Source: Shewanella electrica (GTDB taxonomy: Bacteria; Pseudomonadota; Gammaproteobacteria; Enterobacterales; Shewanellaceae). From it: a stretch of 64,000 bases of DNA. Shown here piece by piece: positions 1 to 9,943 of this stretch; position 1 is the first letter of the stretch, and the number at the start of each line of letters is the position of its first letter. Where the stretch lies: assembly GCF_022321485.1 (NCBI RefSeq), contig NZ_JAKOGG010000001.1, positions 124,001-188,000 on the forward strand, in the 5' to 3' direction. A model generated the notes under the pieces. That model had not been told where the DNA came from. It saw nothing but the letters and a program-made list of their open reading frames with translations, and did no database searches. A program made the position numbers and the translations under genes.

Positions 1-972
1 GCGCTGCCAGAGGCCGAGCGACAAATGCAACAGCCGCTGTACGATATTTTAGCGCAAGGTATTAGCAAAGCTGGCCAAGCGGCGGACACGCTACAACAGT
101 TACAGCAACAGCTGATGGATGGCGACATTGCTAACCATCAATTGCAGCTACTGTTGACCTTGGCACAGCAGCAAGATGTGACCTTGAACGACACGGCGCG
201 TCAGCAGTTGCTCGCCCGCATTCAATCGTCGCCGCTACTGGCGGATGTACCCACCTATTTGGCCTTGGTACAGTTTGCCCGTGCGCAAGACTACACCAGT
301 GCCGAGCAACTGCTGCAACTGGTATCTTGGCAGTTGTTAGCGGCGAGTGATGCGGAACAGCAGAGCTTAATGTCCGACGGTACGTCTGTGGGGATCAACA
401 CGCTGGTGCAGCAGTTGGCAACGTGGAGTGATGTTAAACGTCGTGATCGGGTATTCACTGAGCTAATGACTCGCGTGTTTAACACCCAATCCGATGTCAA
501 TGAGCCAGCAAACGTGCGCGCGTTTATTAGCCGTATGACCTTGTTGATGCCAAACTATGATGCCGCCGCGCTGGCGCAATTGACGATCAATCCGCAAGAT
601 GTTGCCCACAATAGCGATGCGGGTTTAGCGGCCATCAGTCAAGCATTAGCGCAAGCTGATATCAGCGCGGCTCAAACCCAACTGCAACATTGGTTAGATG
701 ATTTAGCGGCCACCAACACCTTTGGTGGTGACCAACTCAACGCATTACTGCCTTTGTATGGACGGCTGTACGGTAAGCAAAACGCACGCAAGCTCGAGGC
801 ATGGCCCGGCATTGATGATCTGCTACGTGCTACCGGAGATATCACCTGGTGGTCTACGCCACAATGGCAGCAATATCTTGCCAGTGAAGCCAAACAGCGC
901 TTAGCTGAAGACCAAGGTGGCGAGCAGTATCGCAAAGTGCTTGAACGATTGACTAGCTTGTCCACCAACTAA
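1..972 (+). CDS. Hypothetical protein, 5' end outside the window
   Basis: The reading frame is open from base 1, with eight codons before the first ATG at position 25, so this is the C-terminal part of a longer protein and the ATG is probably internal. About 323 residues are visible. They are rich in Gln, Leu and Ala and look fully helical, with runs such as QQLQQQL and no cysteine cluster, signal peptide or membrane segment. I do not recognise the family. It ends 20 bases before a strong terminator, so it is the last gene of its transcript. The upstream sequence would be needed to name it. Confidence 0.75.
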   Translation, partial: ALPEAERQMQQPLYDILAQGISKAGQAADTLQQLQQQLMDGDIANHQLQLLLTLAQQQDVTLNDTARQQLLARIQSSPLLADVPTYLALVQFARAQDYTSAEQLLQLVSWQLLAASDAEQQSLMSDGTSVGINTLVQQLATWSDVKRRDRVFTELMTRVFNTQSDVNEPANVRAFISRMTLLMPNYDAAALAQLTINPQDVAHNSDAGLAAISQALAQADISAAQTQLQHWLDDLAATNTFGGDQLNALLPLYGRLYGKQNARKLEAWPGIDDLLRATGDITWWSTPQWQQYLASEAKQRLAEDQGGEQYRKVLERLTSLSTN

Positions 973-991
973 CCGTTGTTACATGGTGTTG

Positions 992-1034
992 AGGGCCTTA
1001 TCGGTGTCAGAGTCACACTGGTAAGGCCCTTTTT
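992..1034 (+). terminator. Rho-independent terminator
   Basis: A 9-bp perfect stem (AGGGCCTTA with TAAGGCCCT, 992-1000 and 1022-1030) is followed by a run of five T. It closes the transcript of the partial gene ending at 972. Confidence 0.85.
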
Positions 1035-1060
1035 GTTATCATGTTCTGCCAGCAGCAATA

Positions 1061-1150
1061 ACGACACGGCACATCACCTGCCACGTCTAAATCTCGTTCT
1101 GTCCACTGTAAGAACAACCAGCAAAGATAAACCGCCCCTAAGTTGGCGAG
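1061..1150. repeat. Dispersed intergenic repeat, copy A
   Basis: This segment aligns by eye over about 85 bases with 62043-62130 and, less closely, with 56452-56540. Shared blocks include CGGCACATCACCT, GTCTAAA, AACAACCAGCAAAG and CCGCCCC. All three copies lie in the same orientation between genes. No convincing ORF is shared, and I see no terminal inverted repeat. I do not recognise the family. The rest of the 973-1410 gap shows nothing I can call. Confidence 0.6.
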
Positions 1151-1410
1151 GTTACTCAAGCGATTGTCTTGACCGTGTATCTTGTTGGCGTTGCAGTCAG
1201 CGTTGACGTGCGATGTAAAACGTCTATCTAGCGCTAATGTAGCAACAGGGCAGCGCAACACAGACAATGCCGCACGGTTGCATAGGAGCTAGCGAACCAC
1301 GCGTTTAACGTGGCGCTATGCTTGTCTCAAGCGTCATGTTGTGAGCAGGCGGAAGGAAATGGATAAAGCTTAACTGCCGCCACTTTGCGTGGCGCGTCAT
1401 TGGCATAGTG

Positions 1411-2094
1411 TTAATCTTCGTTATCTTGTTCGACTAGACTGTAGCCCATACCGCGTATGGTTTTTATGCGGATATTGGTCGTCTTTTCTGCCAAATTCTT
1501 ACGCAGACGTGAGATCTGCGACTCTAACGAGTTAGAGGTCACAAACTTATCGTAGCCGTATACTCGCGCTTCCAATGTCTCTCTGGTCACCAGCGTGCCG
1601 GGACGGGCGATGAGTGTCTCTAATACCAACGCTTCAGTGCGACGCAACAGTAATGGCTCTTTATTGAGGGTGAACGTGCGAGTGGTAGGGTTGTATTCCA
1701 ACGCGCCAAATTGCTTGGAGTGGCTGGTTACTTCTAGCGGCAGGCGCAAGCTATTGCGGATACGTGCCAGTAACTCACGTGGTTCAAACGGCTTAGCAAT
1801 GTAATCCAGTGCGCCTAACTCTAAGCCTTCGATTTTATCGTAGCTCTCGGCTAATGCGGTAAGCAAAATAAACCGTTGTGGTTTTTGCTGGGCTTTAGCA
1901 AAGCTGAGCATCGAGATGCCATCACCATCAGGCAAAAGACGGTCAACAATCACTAAGTCAAACTCGTTTTCTAGAATGGCGACTTTAGCGATGGCTAAGG
2001 TGGGGGCAACATCAACCACGAACTCATGACGTTCGAGAAATGCGACTAGCGCTTCGGCAATGCCTTCTTCATCTTCAATCAATAACAGGCGCAT
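1411..2094 (-). CDS. OmpR/PhoB-family response regulator
   Basis: This is a 227-residue two-component response regulator. An N-terminal receiver domain (about 1-115) has the acidic pair E7/D8, the phospho-acceptor D51 in the IVDRLLPDGDG stretch, T79 and K101 (YIAKPF). A C-terminal winged-helix DNA-binding domain (about 125-220) follows, with the typical LRKNL and TIRGMGY motifs. It resembles the PhoP/QseB branch. No sensor kinase is adjacent on either side, so its partner is unknown. The gene lies downstream of a TonB-dependent receptor on the same strand but is separated from it by a terminator, so it probably has its own promoter in 2095-2160. Confidence 0.93.
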   Translation of the reverse strand: MRLLLIEDEEGIAEALVAFLERHEFVVDVAPTLAIAKVAILENEFDLVIVDRLLPDGDGISMLSFAKAQQKPQRFILLTALAESYDKIEGLELGALDYIAKPFEPRELLARIRNSLRLPLEVTSHSKQFGALEYNPTTRTFTLNKEPLLLRRTEALVLETLIARPGTLVTRETLEARVYGYDKFVTSNSLESQISRLRKNLAEKTTNIRIKTIRGMGYSLVEQDNED

Positions 2095-2161
2095 TTTTCA
2101 TCTCATCATCAGCATAATATAAGCATGAGTCTATGACGCAAAGCTTGCCTAAATCTGACAA

Positions 2162-2193
2162 AAACGCCCAGTTTATGAGTAAACTGGGCGTTT
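2162..2193 (-). terminator. Bidirectional-looking terminator after the TonB receptor gene
   Basis: A perfect 14-bp stem (2162-2175 with 2180-2193, loop TGAG) is followed by T5 when read on the minus strand. It closes the receptor gene ending at 2220 and insulates the response regulator downstream. Confidence 0.88.
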
Positions 2194-2219
2194 AATTTTA
2201 GCAGTTATGAATCTTTAAC

Positions 2220-5200
2220 TTAGAATTCGTATTGTACTTCTACAGAGAAAGTTCTGCCTGCTGCATTATAGCGTGAAGTGTCGTAAGGACGATTTTCAAC
2301 TACGGTAAATGATGGCGTGCTATCTAGGATATTACGGCCCGCAAAGTTAACGCGTAGGCTGTTAGTAATCTGATAAGACGCAGTCAAGTCAAACCACAAG
2401 TATGAATCCACTTTACGGTTGTATTGATCGCCAAAAATAGCACCGTTAGATCGAGAGGTCATACTGTCGTTGATGTACGACGGCAGATAGTACGCATATA
2501 ACGATGCGGTTAAATCACCATAGTAATAGCGCAGTTGACCGTTGATTTTATAGTCATCCACCCCACCAATCGTTCCGAGACGAGAGATTTTTTCTCCCCC
2601 AGCAAAGGCTTGGCTTTCCATTGTCAGGTTATCTAAGTAGGTGATTTTTGGCTCAAAACTACCGTAAGCGGTATCAAAGTAATACCCCACCTCATAGGTG
2701 ATGGATTCGAACTCAGAAGATGCCATGTTAAATTGCATCTGTCGTTGTTGAATCACTCTGCCAGTTTCATCACGGACATAGAACAACTCTAATGCTAAGC
2801 GATCCTCTGTGGGCACCAGTTCAAAGATATCACTCAGGTCGCCGTATTCATTTTTACGCTTGGTGCGTTGGTAGTCTATGTTAACACTCAGGCCTGCCAG
2901 CATGCCGCTTGGTGTCCATCCCAGCCCTAATGATTCCTGAGTTGATGTCTCTGGTTTTAGATCGGGGTTAGGTGCTAAGTAGCTTTCAGCAGCATACCCT
3001 TTGAAGCTGCCAAAGTCGTATTGGCAGTCGTTATGTGCGGTACAGTCATAGTACGGATCATTATTAATAGTGGTCGGATAGGTAATGGTCCCGGCAAGGT
3101 TAAACATGGCGGTATAGTTGGGGGCTTTAAAACCTTCGCTCCAGCGGCCGCGCACACTGACTTCGGGGATCGGCTCCCAATAAAAACCTAAGCTAGGCGT
3201 GGTACGCGCAAAGGTATTGTCGCCATAAACCAATGGCACGCCTGGCTCGTAGACCGCTCCATCGACAGTACCGATAGCCCCTTTAGTTTTAGTCATGTCG
3301 CGGCGGGCAGCTAAACTCAATGTCAGCGTGTGCGCGCCGGGAATGTTAAACTTGCGGCTAAATACTGGAATACTCATCTCGCCAAATAGCGCATACATAT
3401 CGCGGCTAACTTCGTTGCCGGTAAACTTCTTCACTTCTTTACTACTCACGCCGCTATCGTGCCACTCAGCACCGACGGCATAGTAGATTTTGCCCGCAGG
3501 TAACTCAAACGCGGCACCATTGAGGCGAAGTTCATAGTTATCCATGGAGGAGCTACGGGTATCGGTGTCATTACGGACGTAAAAGTCCATGATACTGCCG
3601 CCCGAGCTTTCTGCGGTGGACTTCCATGGGTTGAACGCAATGTTAGGGTCGTTACTGGTAAGCGCTAAACATTGTTTGTCAAACACCCCTTGGTAGTATT
3701 CCAGTTCAGCGTCAGTGTAACTGCCCTCAGCGATTGCGCCGTTGTAACACGCCATACCGCTGGCTGAGTTAGGGTCTGCAAGATAGGACACCATAGAGGA
3801 TAGGCTGTAATCATCGCCCTTACTGCTTGAGCCTGATTTAGAGTAGACAAAATCTAACTTGGTTTCTCTATTGAACTCGTAGCTTAAGCCCCAGTTGAAG
3901 TTCCATTGGGTTTTGGTGCTCTTGATCCGCCCTGACGGCAGCACGCCGGTAGCGACTTCGTCGGCTGGACGGTATTGTACAGTGGCGTAGTCGGCATAGG
4001 TGTACTGAGCAAAGTAACCTGATGGGAACGGGTTGTAATACTGTCCTGGTGCCATTGACAGTTCTAACGCCTGGGTATTATACGTTAGCTCGCGGCTGTA
4101 ATCACCGCGGGTGTACATGCCGTTAAAAAAGGTGCTGAAGTGTTCGGTCAGTTTCTGCTCAGCGTTCAGTGTCACACTGGTAGAATTTGATTTCGGGCCA
4201 GCATATTTAGGCACATAGTCCAACTTGTCGTCATCGGTTAATGGCACAAAATCGGCGATATCGGGTCTACCATTGGTACCATTAGGTAATTTGATGCCGG
4301 TGGATATCCAGTTACCATCGGCATCATACATACCATATTGAATTAACCCGGGCTGTAAGCCATTAGTGAACTGACGGAAATCGTAGTTTATGTCGTCGTA
4401 ATAGTCGGAATAGTCGAGCGTGGTAAAGCCGGACTTGTAGTTGTTTACCGGATCACGTTTGCTGTGCTCAACAGAGAGCGATACGTTACCGCTGGTCCAT
4501 GTATGACCAGAGAACAAGCTGATGCGGCTGTTATCAGCATCATTGGCTGATTCTTCATGCTGCAAGCTGATGGTGCTGCCCGAGAAGTTGCTGCGCAGAA
4601 TAAAGTTAATAACCCCGCCCATTGCATCGGCACCGTAAATGGCTGATGCACCGTCGAGGCTGATTTCTACCCGCTCAATGGCACTTAGTGGAATGCCGTT
4701 AAGGTTAACAAAGCCATCTTCAATACCGGCGGCACCGGCAATGCGGCGACCGTTAATCAACACCAAGGTTTGGCCCGCGCCGACACCACCTAAGTTGGCG
4801 GCTGACACCCCTAATGAACCTAGACGTCCCACACTGGCTTGGTCACGATCCGCCAGCGGGCCACGGGTACGTTCGTTGGTGATTGAACCAATCGACGCCA
4901 AGTTTTGCGGTAATGTACGGATCAGTTCTTCAACGCTGGTGACACCACGAGCTTTGATCTCTTCCGCGTCGATAACGAGTTCGCGTGAGGTCATGTTGCC
5001 GTATTGCAAACGAGAGCCAGTAACCTCGATTCGTTCAACCGCTTCACTGGTAATATCGTTGGTTTTGGTCAAGTCTTTCTTGTGACTAACCTGAGTCTTG
5101 TTGATACGATTTTGTACTTCAATATTATCTGTTTGTGGGTTGTCGGCCGCGATGGCGACGGATGACAGCCCGTATAGCGCTAATGTTAAAGCGGATAATT

Positions 5201-5222
5201 GGAAACGGTTGCTTGTTTGCAT
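2220..5222 (-). CDS. TonB-dependent outer-membrane receptor
   Basis: This 1000-residue TonB-dependent receptor starts with a signal peptide (about residues 1-25, cleavage near AIA-AD). A plug domain follows, beginning near the VERIEVTGSR segment, with the typical LVLINGRRI and GGVINFIL stretches. The rest is a large beta-barrel ending in an aromatic residue (QYEF), as outer-membrane proteins do. It should import a scarce substrate with energy from TonB-ExbBD. The substrate cannot be told from sequence: no enzyme or regulator for a specific nutrient is next to it. The length is typical of large receptors in Shewanella and relatives. An 8-bp hairpin at 5308-5329 lies in the likely leader. Confidence 0.95.
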   Translation of the reverse strand: MQTSNRFQLSALTLALYGLSSVAIAADNPQTDNIEVQNRINKTQVSHKKDLTKTNDITSEAVERIEVTGSRLQYGNMTSRELVIDAEEIKARGVTSVEELIRTLPQNLASIGSITNERTRGPLADRDQASVGRLGSLGVSAANLGGVGAGQTLVLINGRRIAGAAGIEDGFVNLNGIPLSAIERVEISLDGASAIYGADAMGGVINFILRSNFSGSTISLQHEESANDADNSRISLFSGHTWTSGNVSLSVEHSKRDPVNNYKSGFTTLDYSDYYDDINYDFRQFTNGLQPGLIQYGMYDADGNWISTGIKLPNGTNGRPDIADFVPLTDDDKLDYVPKYAGPKSNSTSVTLNAEQKLTEHFSTFFNGMYTRGDYSRELTYNTQALELSMAPGQYYNPFPSGYFAQYTYADYATVQYRPADEVATGVLPSGRIKSTKTQWNFNWGLSYEFNRETKLDFVYSKSGSSSKGDDYSLSSMVSYLADPNSASGMACYNGAIAEGSYTDAELEYYQGVFDKQCLALTSNDPNIAFNPWKSTAESSGGSIMDFYVRNDTDTRSSSMDNYELRLNGAAFELPAGKIYYAVGAEWHDSGVSSKEVKKFTGNEVSRDMYALFGEMSIPVFSRKFNIPGAHTLTLSLAARRDMTKTKGAIGTVDGAVYEPGVPLVYGDNTFARTTPSLGFYWEPIPEVSVRGRWSEGFKAPNYTAMFNLAGTITYPTTINNDPYYDCTAHNDCQYDFGSFKGYAAESYLAPNPDLKPETSTQESLGLGWTPSGMLAGLSVNIDYQRTKRKNEYGDLSDIFELVPTEDRLALELFYVRDETGRVIQQRQMQFNMASSEFESITYEVGYYFDTAYGSFEPKITYLDNLTMESQAFAGGEKISRLGTIGGVDDYKINGQLRYYYGDLTASLYAYYLPSYINDSMTSRSNGAIFGDQYNRKVDSYLWFDLTASYQITNSLRVNFAGRNILDSTPSFTVVENRPYDTSRYNAAGRTFSVEVQYEF

Positions 5223-6041
5223 TGGCTTTCCTTCTACTTACCTATTTTTATTTGTAATGTTGGTATTTTTGTTAATACCTTTTATTTCTAACGTTTTCTT
5301 AACAGATAAGCTTTTATCAGAAAAAGCTTACACCAACCTTGCACGACTTTAGTTGTATAACGCTGGGTTGCTGTCATAAGTAGGTAGGAAAGCTGACACG
5401 AAGATGAAATGTTAACAAAAGTGAGCGATTAAACCGCTGCCGACCTTAGGTGGTGGCAGAGCAAATAGCAAGCAATATTCCTCAGCTATGCCAGTGAGTT
5501 ACCGAACAGTAATGCCTCGCGGCCTTTGGCAGTAACGGCCCGCAGCTGCTAGGGAGTAAGGTTTTTTGCTGCCGCAGTGGCGAGTATTTTACTGTAATTA
5601 AGTTAATTCTATATTAGTTGTGAATATTTAATTGGGTGGCTTACAAAAACTGCGACTGCCGTCCGCTGATAGGTGATGGGGGCTGCGTTAATGTTTGTAA
5701 TCTTATCTGTGGATTGGCTAAAAGTTGGTTAAAAATTACCTTGTTCAGCACCGTGTCGTGGCCCTGTGACAGCATGCTAATAGCACTGGTTGTTAACGAA
5801 TGTTTGAGTTATGCAGCGGCCGTAGCAGTTTTGCTGACAACTGAACGCGGTCAGCTTTGCGCCTTAATTAACAGGGCACTGCCGCTGGTTTGCGCTGAAC
5901 GTTGGCTTATTCTGCCTGTGTTGATTGTTTCTGCGGCGCAGATCAGCGAAAATAGCGCACTTTAAATTTTACGCCTTTGAAGCTCGGTCACTTTTTTGCC
6001 GTGATACACGGGCTTCCTGTCCAATAGAAGATAGTTAATTC
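5223..6041. other. Long intergenic region before prfC
   Basis: About 820 bases lie between the divergent TonB receptor and prfC. I see no gene I can support: a GTG-started frame of 109 codons at 5636-5965 has cysteine-rich, non-family-like translation and no ribosome site. The region must hold the divergent promoters. A hairpin (AAGCTTTT with AAAAGCTT, 5308-5329) sits near the receptor start. There is no strong Shine-Dalgarno sequence directly before the prfC ATG. Confidence 0.5.
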
Positions 6042-7631
6042 ATGTCGAACTCAGCCATCACCACAGAAATCGGTAAACGCCGAACTTTCGCGATTATCTC
6101 GCACCCCGATGCCGGTAAAACCACCATCACTGAAAAAGTGTTGCTGCACGGGCATATGATCCAACAAGCCGGTACCGTAAAAGGCCGTGGCTCTAGTCAT
6201 CATGCGAAATCTGACTGGATGGAGATGGAAAAAGAGCGTGGTATTTCGGTCACTACCTCGGTGATGCAGTTCCCGTATAACGAATGCTTGGTGAACCTGC
6301 TGGATACTCCAGGGCACGAAGACTTCTCCGAAGATACTTATCGTACGCTGACTGCTGTGGACTCATGTTTGATGGTGATCGACGCCGCTAAAGGTGTGGA
6401 AGACCGTACCCGCAAACTGATGGAAGTTACCCGTCTGCGTGACACGCCGATTGTGACCTTCATGAACAAATTGGACCGCGATATCCGCGACCCAATGGAA
6501 CTGCTCGATGAAGTTGAAGGCGAGTTAAACATGATGTGTGCGCCAATCAGCTGGCCGATTGGTTGCGGTAAGTCATTTAAAGGCGTGTACCACCTGCACC
6601 GTGACGAAACCATTTTGTATCAAACAGGTCATGGTCACACCATCCAAGAAGTGCGCATTATCAAAGGCTTGAACAATCCTGAGTTGGATACTGCCGTCGG
6701 TAGTGACTTGGCTGCGCAACTGCGTGACGAGCTGGAACTGGTACAAGGTGCGTCAAACGAGTTCGATTTGGAGCTGTTCCTCAGCGGTGAACTGACCCCA
6801 GTATTCTTTGGTACGGCATTGGGTAACTTTGGTGTAGACCATATGCTTGATGGTTTGACCGAATGGGCGCCAGCACCACAACCACGTGAAGCGGACGTGC
6901 GCACCATTGAAGCCTCAGAAGAGAAGTTCACCGGCTTCGTGTTTAAGATCCAAGCCAACATGGACCCTAAACACCGCGACCGTATCGCCTTTATGCGCGT
7001 AGTATCGGGTAAATACACCCAAGGCATGAAGATGAAACACGTGCGTATTGGTAAAACCGTCAGCATCTCTGACGCGGTAACCTTTATGGCGGGTGACCGT
7101 GAGCGTGCCGAAGAAGCATACGCTGGTGACATTATCGGTTTGCATAACCACGGTACGATTCAGATTGGGGATACCTTCACCCAAAACGAAGATCTGAAAT
7201 TCACTGGTATTCCTAACTTTGCGCCAGAAATGTTCCGTCGCATTCGTTTGAAAGATCCGCTGAAGCAAAAGCAACTGCTCAAAGGCTTGGTGCAGTTGTC
7301 AGAAGAGGGTGCGGTACAGGTGTTCCGTCCGCTGGATACTAACGATCTGATTGTCGGTGCCGTGGGTGTGCTGCAGTTTGAAGTGGTGGTAGCTCGCCTG
7401 AAGTCTGAATACAACGTGGAAGCGATTTACGAGCCAATCAACGTGGCGACTGCGCGTTGGGTCTACTGCAAAGATGCCAAGAAGATGGATGAGTTCCAAC
7501 GTAAATGCTCAACCAACTTGGCACTCGATGGTGGTGACAACCTCACTTACATCGCGCCAACCATGGTGAACTTGAGCTTGTCGATGGAACGTTACCCAGA
7601 CGTTGAGTTCGCCAAAACCCGCGAACACTAA
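6042..7631 (+). CDS. prfC: Peptide chain release factor 3 (RF3)
   Basis: This is the cytoplasmic translational GTPase that recycles RF1/RF2 from the ribosome after termination. At 529 residues it matches the length of E. coli RF3. The G1 motif HPDAGKTT lies at about 21-28, the GISVTTS switch region follows, G3 is DTPGHEDF and G4 is NKLD. Domain II and the RF3-specific C-terminal domain follow. The gene stands alone with its own terminator. In enterics prfC lies near rimI; here holD-rimI is 16 kb away. Confidence 0.98.
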   Translation: MSNSAITTEIGKRRTFAIISHPDAGKTTITEKVLLHGHMIQQAGTVKGRGSSHHAKSDWMEMEKERGISVTTSVMQFPYNECLVNLLDTPGHEDFSEDTYRTLTAVDSCLMVIDAAKGVEDRTRKLMEVTRLRDTPIVTFMNKLDRDIRDPMELLDEVEGELNMMCAPISWPIGCGKSFKGVYHLHRDETILYQTGHGHTIQEVRIIKGLNNPELDTAVGSDLAAQLRDELELVQGASNEFDLELFLSGELTPVFFGTALGNFGVDHMLDGLTEWAPAPQPREADVRTIEASEEKFTGFVFKIQANMDPKHRDRIAFMRVVSGKYTQGMKMKHVRIGKTVSISDAVTFMAGDRERAEEAYAGDIIGLHNHGTIQIGDTFTQNEDLKFTGIPNFAPEMFRRIRLKDPLKQKQLLKGLVQLSEEGAVQVFRPLDTNDLIVGAVGVLQFEVVVARLKSEYNVEAIYEPINVATARWVYCKDAKKMDEFQRKCSTNLALDGGDNLTYIAPTMVNLSLSMERYPDVEFAKTREH

Positions 7632-7650
7632 TCAGCAATATAATTATAGA

Positions 7651-7679
7651 GAAAGCGGCTTGATAGCCGCTTTCTTTTT
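7651..7679 (+). terminator. prfC terminator
   Basis: A perfect 10-bp stem (GAAAGCGGCT with AGCCGCTTTC, loop TGAT) is followed by a T-rich run, 20 bases after the prfC stop codon. Confidence 0.9.
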
Positions 7680-8219
7680 GCCTTATTGGCGCAGTTTACG
7701 GCACGCAATATTCCACATAAAAAGCAGCGAGTAATAAACGATACGGTTGATACCTTGTGCCAGCTTTATACCGTCCCCACCAAGATAAAATCCATCCCAC
7801 GATCCGCCGCTAACTATCTGGCATCGATGCTTGCTACGAGTTTGACAGTGATACGTGACGGCGACAGTATTCGCTCCAATTAGTCAGATTACGATATTCT
7901 CTATCATTGTAAATTGATGATCCTAAGTGTTGTATTTGTTTTTTTTATGTAATAGTGTGGCATTTGATTTCCAACTTTTCACCAACAAGAAATAAAGCTG
8001 TGTGAGTATAAACAGCGCGTCTGTTGTTGCTCATTGCGATTGGTGAATGAACATGACACTAATAGCTAAATTTTGCCAACGGGTTTGCTAAGCGATATTC
8101 ATAGTTGCGCTATTAATGTTGCTAAAAACTTACCCGAGATAATTTTTGGGTTATCCTAGATTTATTTTATGAATATTTAAATTTATTACTGATTTTTTAA
8201 ATGGTGGTGTGTTGGTTTT
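7680..8219. other. AT-rich intergenic region
   Basis: About 540 bases without a gene I can support. A 65-codon frame at 7686-7883 overlaps the terminator tail and has no ribosome site. AT content rises toward the gene at 8220, matching the AT-rich character of that gene, so the two may have been acquired together. Confidence 0.45.
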
Positions 8220-9107
8220 ATGACTGTTATAAAATATTGTTTGCTACTTTTGGTCTTGGCAGTTTTTATTTGCATTGGTTATTTCTTTTATGATGAAGGC
8301 AAACATGAAACCAATACCGGCATTACACCATCAGAAACGGTAGAAAGTGGCAGTTCTACTGAATCGGCCTCTATTCAGATGGGCGGCGGTGGCGAAGTGA
8401 CCCAGTCACCAAAAGATAATAGTTCAATTGGCGACACTGTTTACAATGTACTGTTAGATGCCTCCTTAAAAAGTTTTTACGATGAACAGGGGTTAACCGA
8501 AGAAGACATTATTGATATGAATAACAAGGGGTACAATAAATCCAATTATGTTATTGACGCCAATAACCCCTTTTTCTATGAGACGAATATAGATTACCTG
8601 TTACAGATGGCCGCTGAGGGGGATGAAAATGCACTAGCTGTGGTAATTTATCGTCTTAACCCACAAGTAAGATCCAGTTTTATGGATGTAGAGGATATTC
8701 AGTCACCAGAATATTTCAATCCAGAATATCTCGATCAAAAAGATAAAATTTTAAATGATCAGCGAGAGTCTTTTTTTTCTGAGAAAGAACTTTTTGCCGC
8801 CAGCTTTGCTAACTATGATGAAAGTGCCCTCACGGAAAAATATTTTGAAGCGCAGATGTTATCATTGGCCCAAGGTAATTACTTGAATTTTCAAAGTGTC
8901 CCCAACGAAAATCTCGATGGCAATATGATTGCACTCATGGTTAAGGCAAAAGATGGTGATAGATATGCGTCCGCTCTACTTAAATCAAGTCTCAATCGCA
9001 AGGAATATACTGATGAGCAGAAAAGTGAAGCGCAAAAAGTGGCTGATGACGTTTATGAAGATGTGTTAGCGTTAAGACAAAAATTAGCAAGCAACTCTGC
9101 TAAATAA
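8220..9107 (+). CDS. Hypothetical membrane-anchored protein
   Basis: I do not recognise this 295-residue protein. It starts with a single membrane segment (about residues 6-24, rich in Leu, Val and Phe) after a short basic start, so it is probably anchored in the inner membrane with the rest in the periplasm. Residues about 30-65 form a low-complexity Ser/Thr/Gly-rich linker. The remainder is acidic and helical, with many Asp, Glu, Asn and Tyr residues. Its codon use is AT-rich compared with prfC and yjjV on either side, which suggests transfer. It stands alone. Confidence 0.7.
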   Translation: MTVIKYCLLLLVLAVFICIGYFFYDEGKHETNTGITPSETVESGSSTESASIQMGGGGEVTQSPKDNSSIGDTVYNVLLDASLKSFYDEQGLTEEDIIDMNNKGYNKSNYVIDANNPFFYETNIDYLLQMAAEGDENALAVVIYRLNPQVRSSFMDVEDIQSPEYFNPEYLDQKDKILNDQRESFFSEKELFAASFANYDESALTEKYFEAQMLSLAQGNYLNFQSVPNENLDGNMIALMVKAKDGDRYASALLKSSLNRKEYTDEQKSEAQKVADDVYEDVLALRQKLASNSAK

Positions 9108-9341
9108 CTGGATAGCTAACATCGTTTGGTTTGAGGTTCTATTATCTGGCCTTAATTGTTTGTGACCGCTATTTATTCATGCACGATGCTGTTCTGGTTG
9201 TCGGAATAGCATCCTCACATCTCTTCATCTGCACACATTTCCGCCAACGCTTGCCATCAAACAACTGCCGCCGTGCCGTTTACAAACTGACGTTGTCAAT
9301 GTAGCGTTTTGAATCGTCACACTCAATCAGGGACGCGGCCC

Positions 9342-9707
9342 ATGAAACTGTTTAACATCTCATCGATACTTGCATTGGTCCTGCTGCTGGCTGCTTGTGG
9401 TGGTCACGGCTACCAAGGCACTTACCAAGTGGAACTCGGGGTTGAGCATGACAATCCGTTTGGCGCCTTCCTTAAAATGGCTGGCGATATGATGGACAAG
9501 CCAACGTTGATCATCGGTGATGACTATATTGAATCTGATGGGGCGCGTAGCACGTTCGATGAGATCTTTGTTCGCGACAGTCACGGCAAAACGTATTTGG
9601 TGATGAAAACCAAGGGCGATGAAAGGGCGTGGCAAATTATCGATGACAAAACCTTGCTGGTTAAAGAAGGACTTGTCAGCTATAAACTGGTGCGCGTGGT
9701 GGAATAG
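9342..9707 (+). CDS. Small putative lipoprotein
   Basis: This 121-residue protein has a lipoprotein signal peptide: a short basic start, a hydrophobic stretch and the lipobox LLAAC followed by GG. It should therefore be lipid-anchored at the modified Cys. I prefer the ATG at 9342 over an upstream TTG at 9309 because the signal peptide begins there and a GGGA element precedes it. The mature part is about 100 residues with no family I can name. It contains an acidic, beta-rich segment ending in SYKLVRV. It is the first of three same-strand genes leading to the TatD-type hydrolase. Confidence 0.75.
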   Translation: MKLFNISSILALVLLLAACGGHGYQGTYQVELGVEHDNPFGAFLKMAGDMMDKPTLIIGDDYIESDGARSTFDEIFVRDSHGKTYLVMKTKGDERAWQIIDDKTLLVKEGLVSYKLVRVVE

Positions 9708-9771
9708 CGCGGTTTGCTAAACTCGACGTAGCTTGTTACAACAGCGGCATGATTTTATAGCGGGCAAGACC

Positions 9772-9939
9772 ATGAACTTACTACATTGGATTAAACGCGC
9801 TTGGCACGGTTACACCGCATGGTGCGACCGCATGGGGCTGACCGAAGCAAACCGCCGTTGCTGTATGCCACGTTTGAGCGATCCACCGCTGGAACGCAAG
9901 CCAAGCACTACGGCAGATCATGCTGACTCTGCCAAATAA
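9772..9939 (+). CDS. Short DUF5363-like protein
   Basis: This 55-residue protein begins with ATG at 9772. It carries the pattern W-x-R-A-W-x-G-Y-x-x-W-C-x-x-M-G-L-T, then an N-R-R-C-C-M-P run and a polar tail. From memory this resembles short proteins labelled DUF5363 in Vibrio and Pasteurellaceae; the match is not verified. It has no known function. The Cys and Trp residues suggest a folded microprotein, not noise. It ends 4 bases before the hydrolase start, so the two are likely co-transcribed and translationally linked. Confidence 0.6.
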   Translation: MNLLHWIKRAWHGYTAWCDRMGLTEANRRCCMPRLSDPPLERKPSTTADHADSAK

Positions 9940-9943
9940 GCGT

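Noticed and set aside
976-1267. Frames on both strands over repeat copy A
   Set aside because: The matching repeat copies B and C do not preserve either frame, so these are not genes.
5636-5965. GTG-started 109-codon frame upstream of prfC
   Set aside because: No ribosome site, Cys-rich translation unlike any family, and a location in a divergent promoter region.
7686-7883. 65-codon frame after prfC
   Set aside because: It overlaps the tail of the prfC terminator, has no ribosome site and shows no protein-like features.
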